Source: Setaria digitata
Lineage: Eukaryota; Nematoda; Chromadorea; Rhabditida; Setariidae
Assembly: GCA_003640385.1 (NCBI GenBank)
Contig: RCAB01000181.1
Location: forward strand, 50,841-114,840
Reading direction: 5' to 3'
Length of the DNA: 64,000 nt
The notes below the pieces were generated by a model that was not told where the DNA came from, did not search any database, and worked only from the letters and a program-made list of their open reading frames with translations. The position numbers and the translations under genes are program-made. Below, piece after piece: positions 63,805 through 64,000 of this stretch. Every line of letters begins with the position of its first letter. The stretch's first letter is position 1.

Positions 63805-64000
63805 ATCTTGTCCACTGCTATCACAGTTCCATTGTTTTAACAAAAACATATTCACAATGACATATTCATAGCATTCGTAAGAACAATGGGAGTGACAACT
63901 GTATATTTTCTTTTGCTTGTAAATTGATGAAACGCAGTACTTCGAAATCAAAGTAGCAGGTTCTCCAATTTCAGGTCACTTCTAGTGCTTTTGGGAATAT
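63805..64000. other. Sequence downstream of the lipase gene
   Basis: AT-rich 3' flank; nothing recognised before the window ends. Confidence 0.4.

Overview
The window is a nuclear genomic segment of a nematode, most probably a spirurid or filarial parasite. It is AT-rich. Genes are split by many short GT-AG introns whose acceptors read TTTTCAG or TTTTTAG. Similar acceptors sit just upstream of several start codons, as expected for spliced-leader trans-splicing. The family-level placement is inference. No complete transposon, CRISPR array, rRNA or convincing tRNA was seen, and all recognisable genes are conserved eukaryotic ones.

Layout, left to right: eIF6 (-, 384-2169) and diphthamide ligase DPH6 (+, 2610-4193), divergent; TOPBP1/MUS-101, a roughly 30-exon BRCT protein (-, about 4838-14820); two unrecognised small minus-strand reading frames (15569-15766; 16559-16980, possibly histone-fold); TMEM242 (+, 17928-18970, 5' end unresolved) with PIGL 24 nt behind it (+, 18995-20021); AP-3 beta (-, 21233-27267), divergent from WDR82 (+, 28167-30839), which converges on TAF5 (-, 31766-36029); a 2.9 kb gene-poor stretch; NAA60 (-, 38919-40366), divergent from MRPL38 (+, 41019-43864); an SH3BGR-like protein with a long acidic tail (+, 45440-50663); a UPRT homologue (-, 51639-53551); 3.5 kb without a clear gene; an RNF216/TRIAD3-type RBR ubiquitin ligase (+, 57043-61060, 5' end unresolved); and a secreted class 3 lipase (+, 62215-63804).

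Exon models were built by hand from splice sites, reading phase and recalled family sequences. Five summed models give plausible intact proteins: eIF6 245 aa, WDR82 313 aa, PIGL 259 aa, NAA60 232 aa and AP-3 beta 907 aa. The genes do not form one pathway. They serve ribosome and translation-factor biology (eIF6, DPH6, MRPL38), DNA damage signalling (TOPBP1), transcription (WDR82, TAF5), trafficking and membrane processes (AP-3 beta, NAA60, PIGL, TMEM242), ubiquitination (RNF216) and lipid hydrolysis.

Three single N bases mark probable contig joins. Two of them are flanked by the same sequence on both sides, which looks like uncollapsed contig overlap rather than biological duplication. I found no clearly new multi-gene system. 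The best candidates for novelty are the unrecognised 115-aa protein, a frame-supported GC-AG intron in TOPBP1, an optional C-terminal exon in MRPL38 and the tight TMEM242-PIGL pair.
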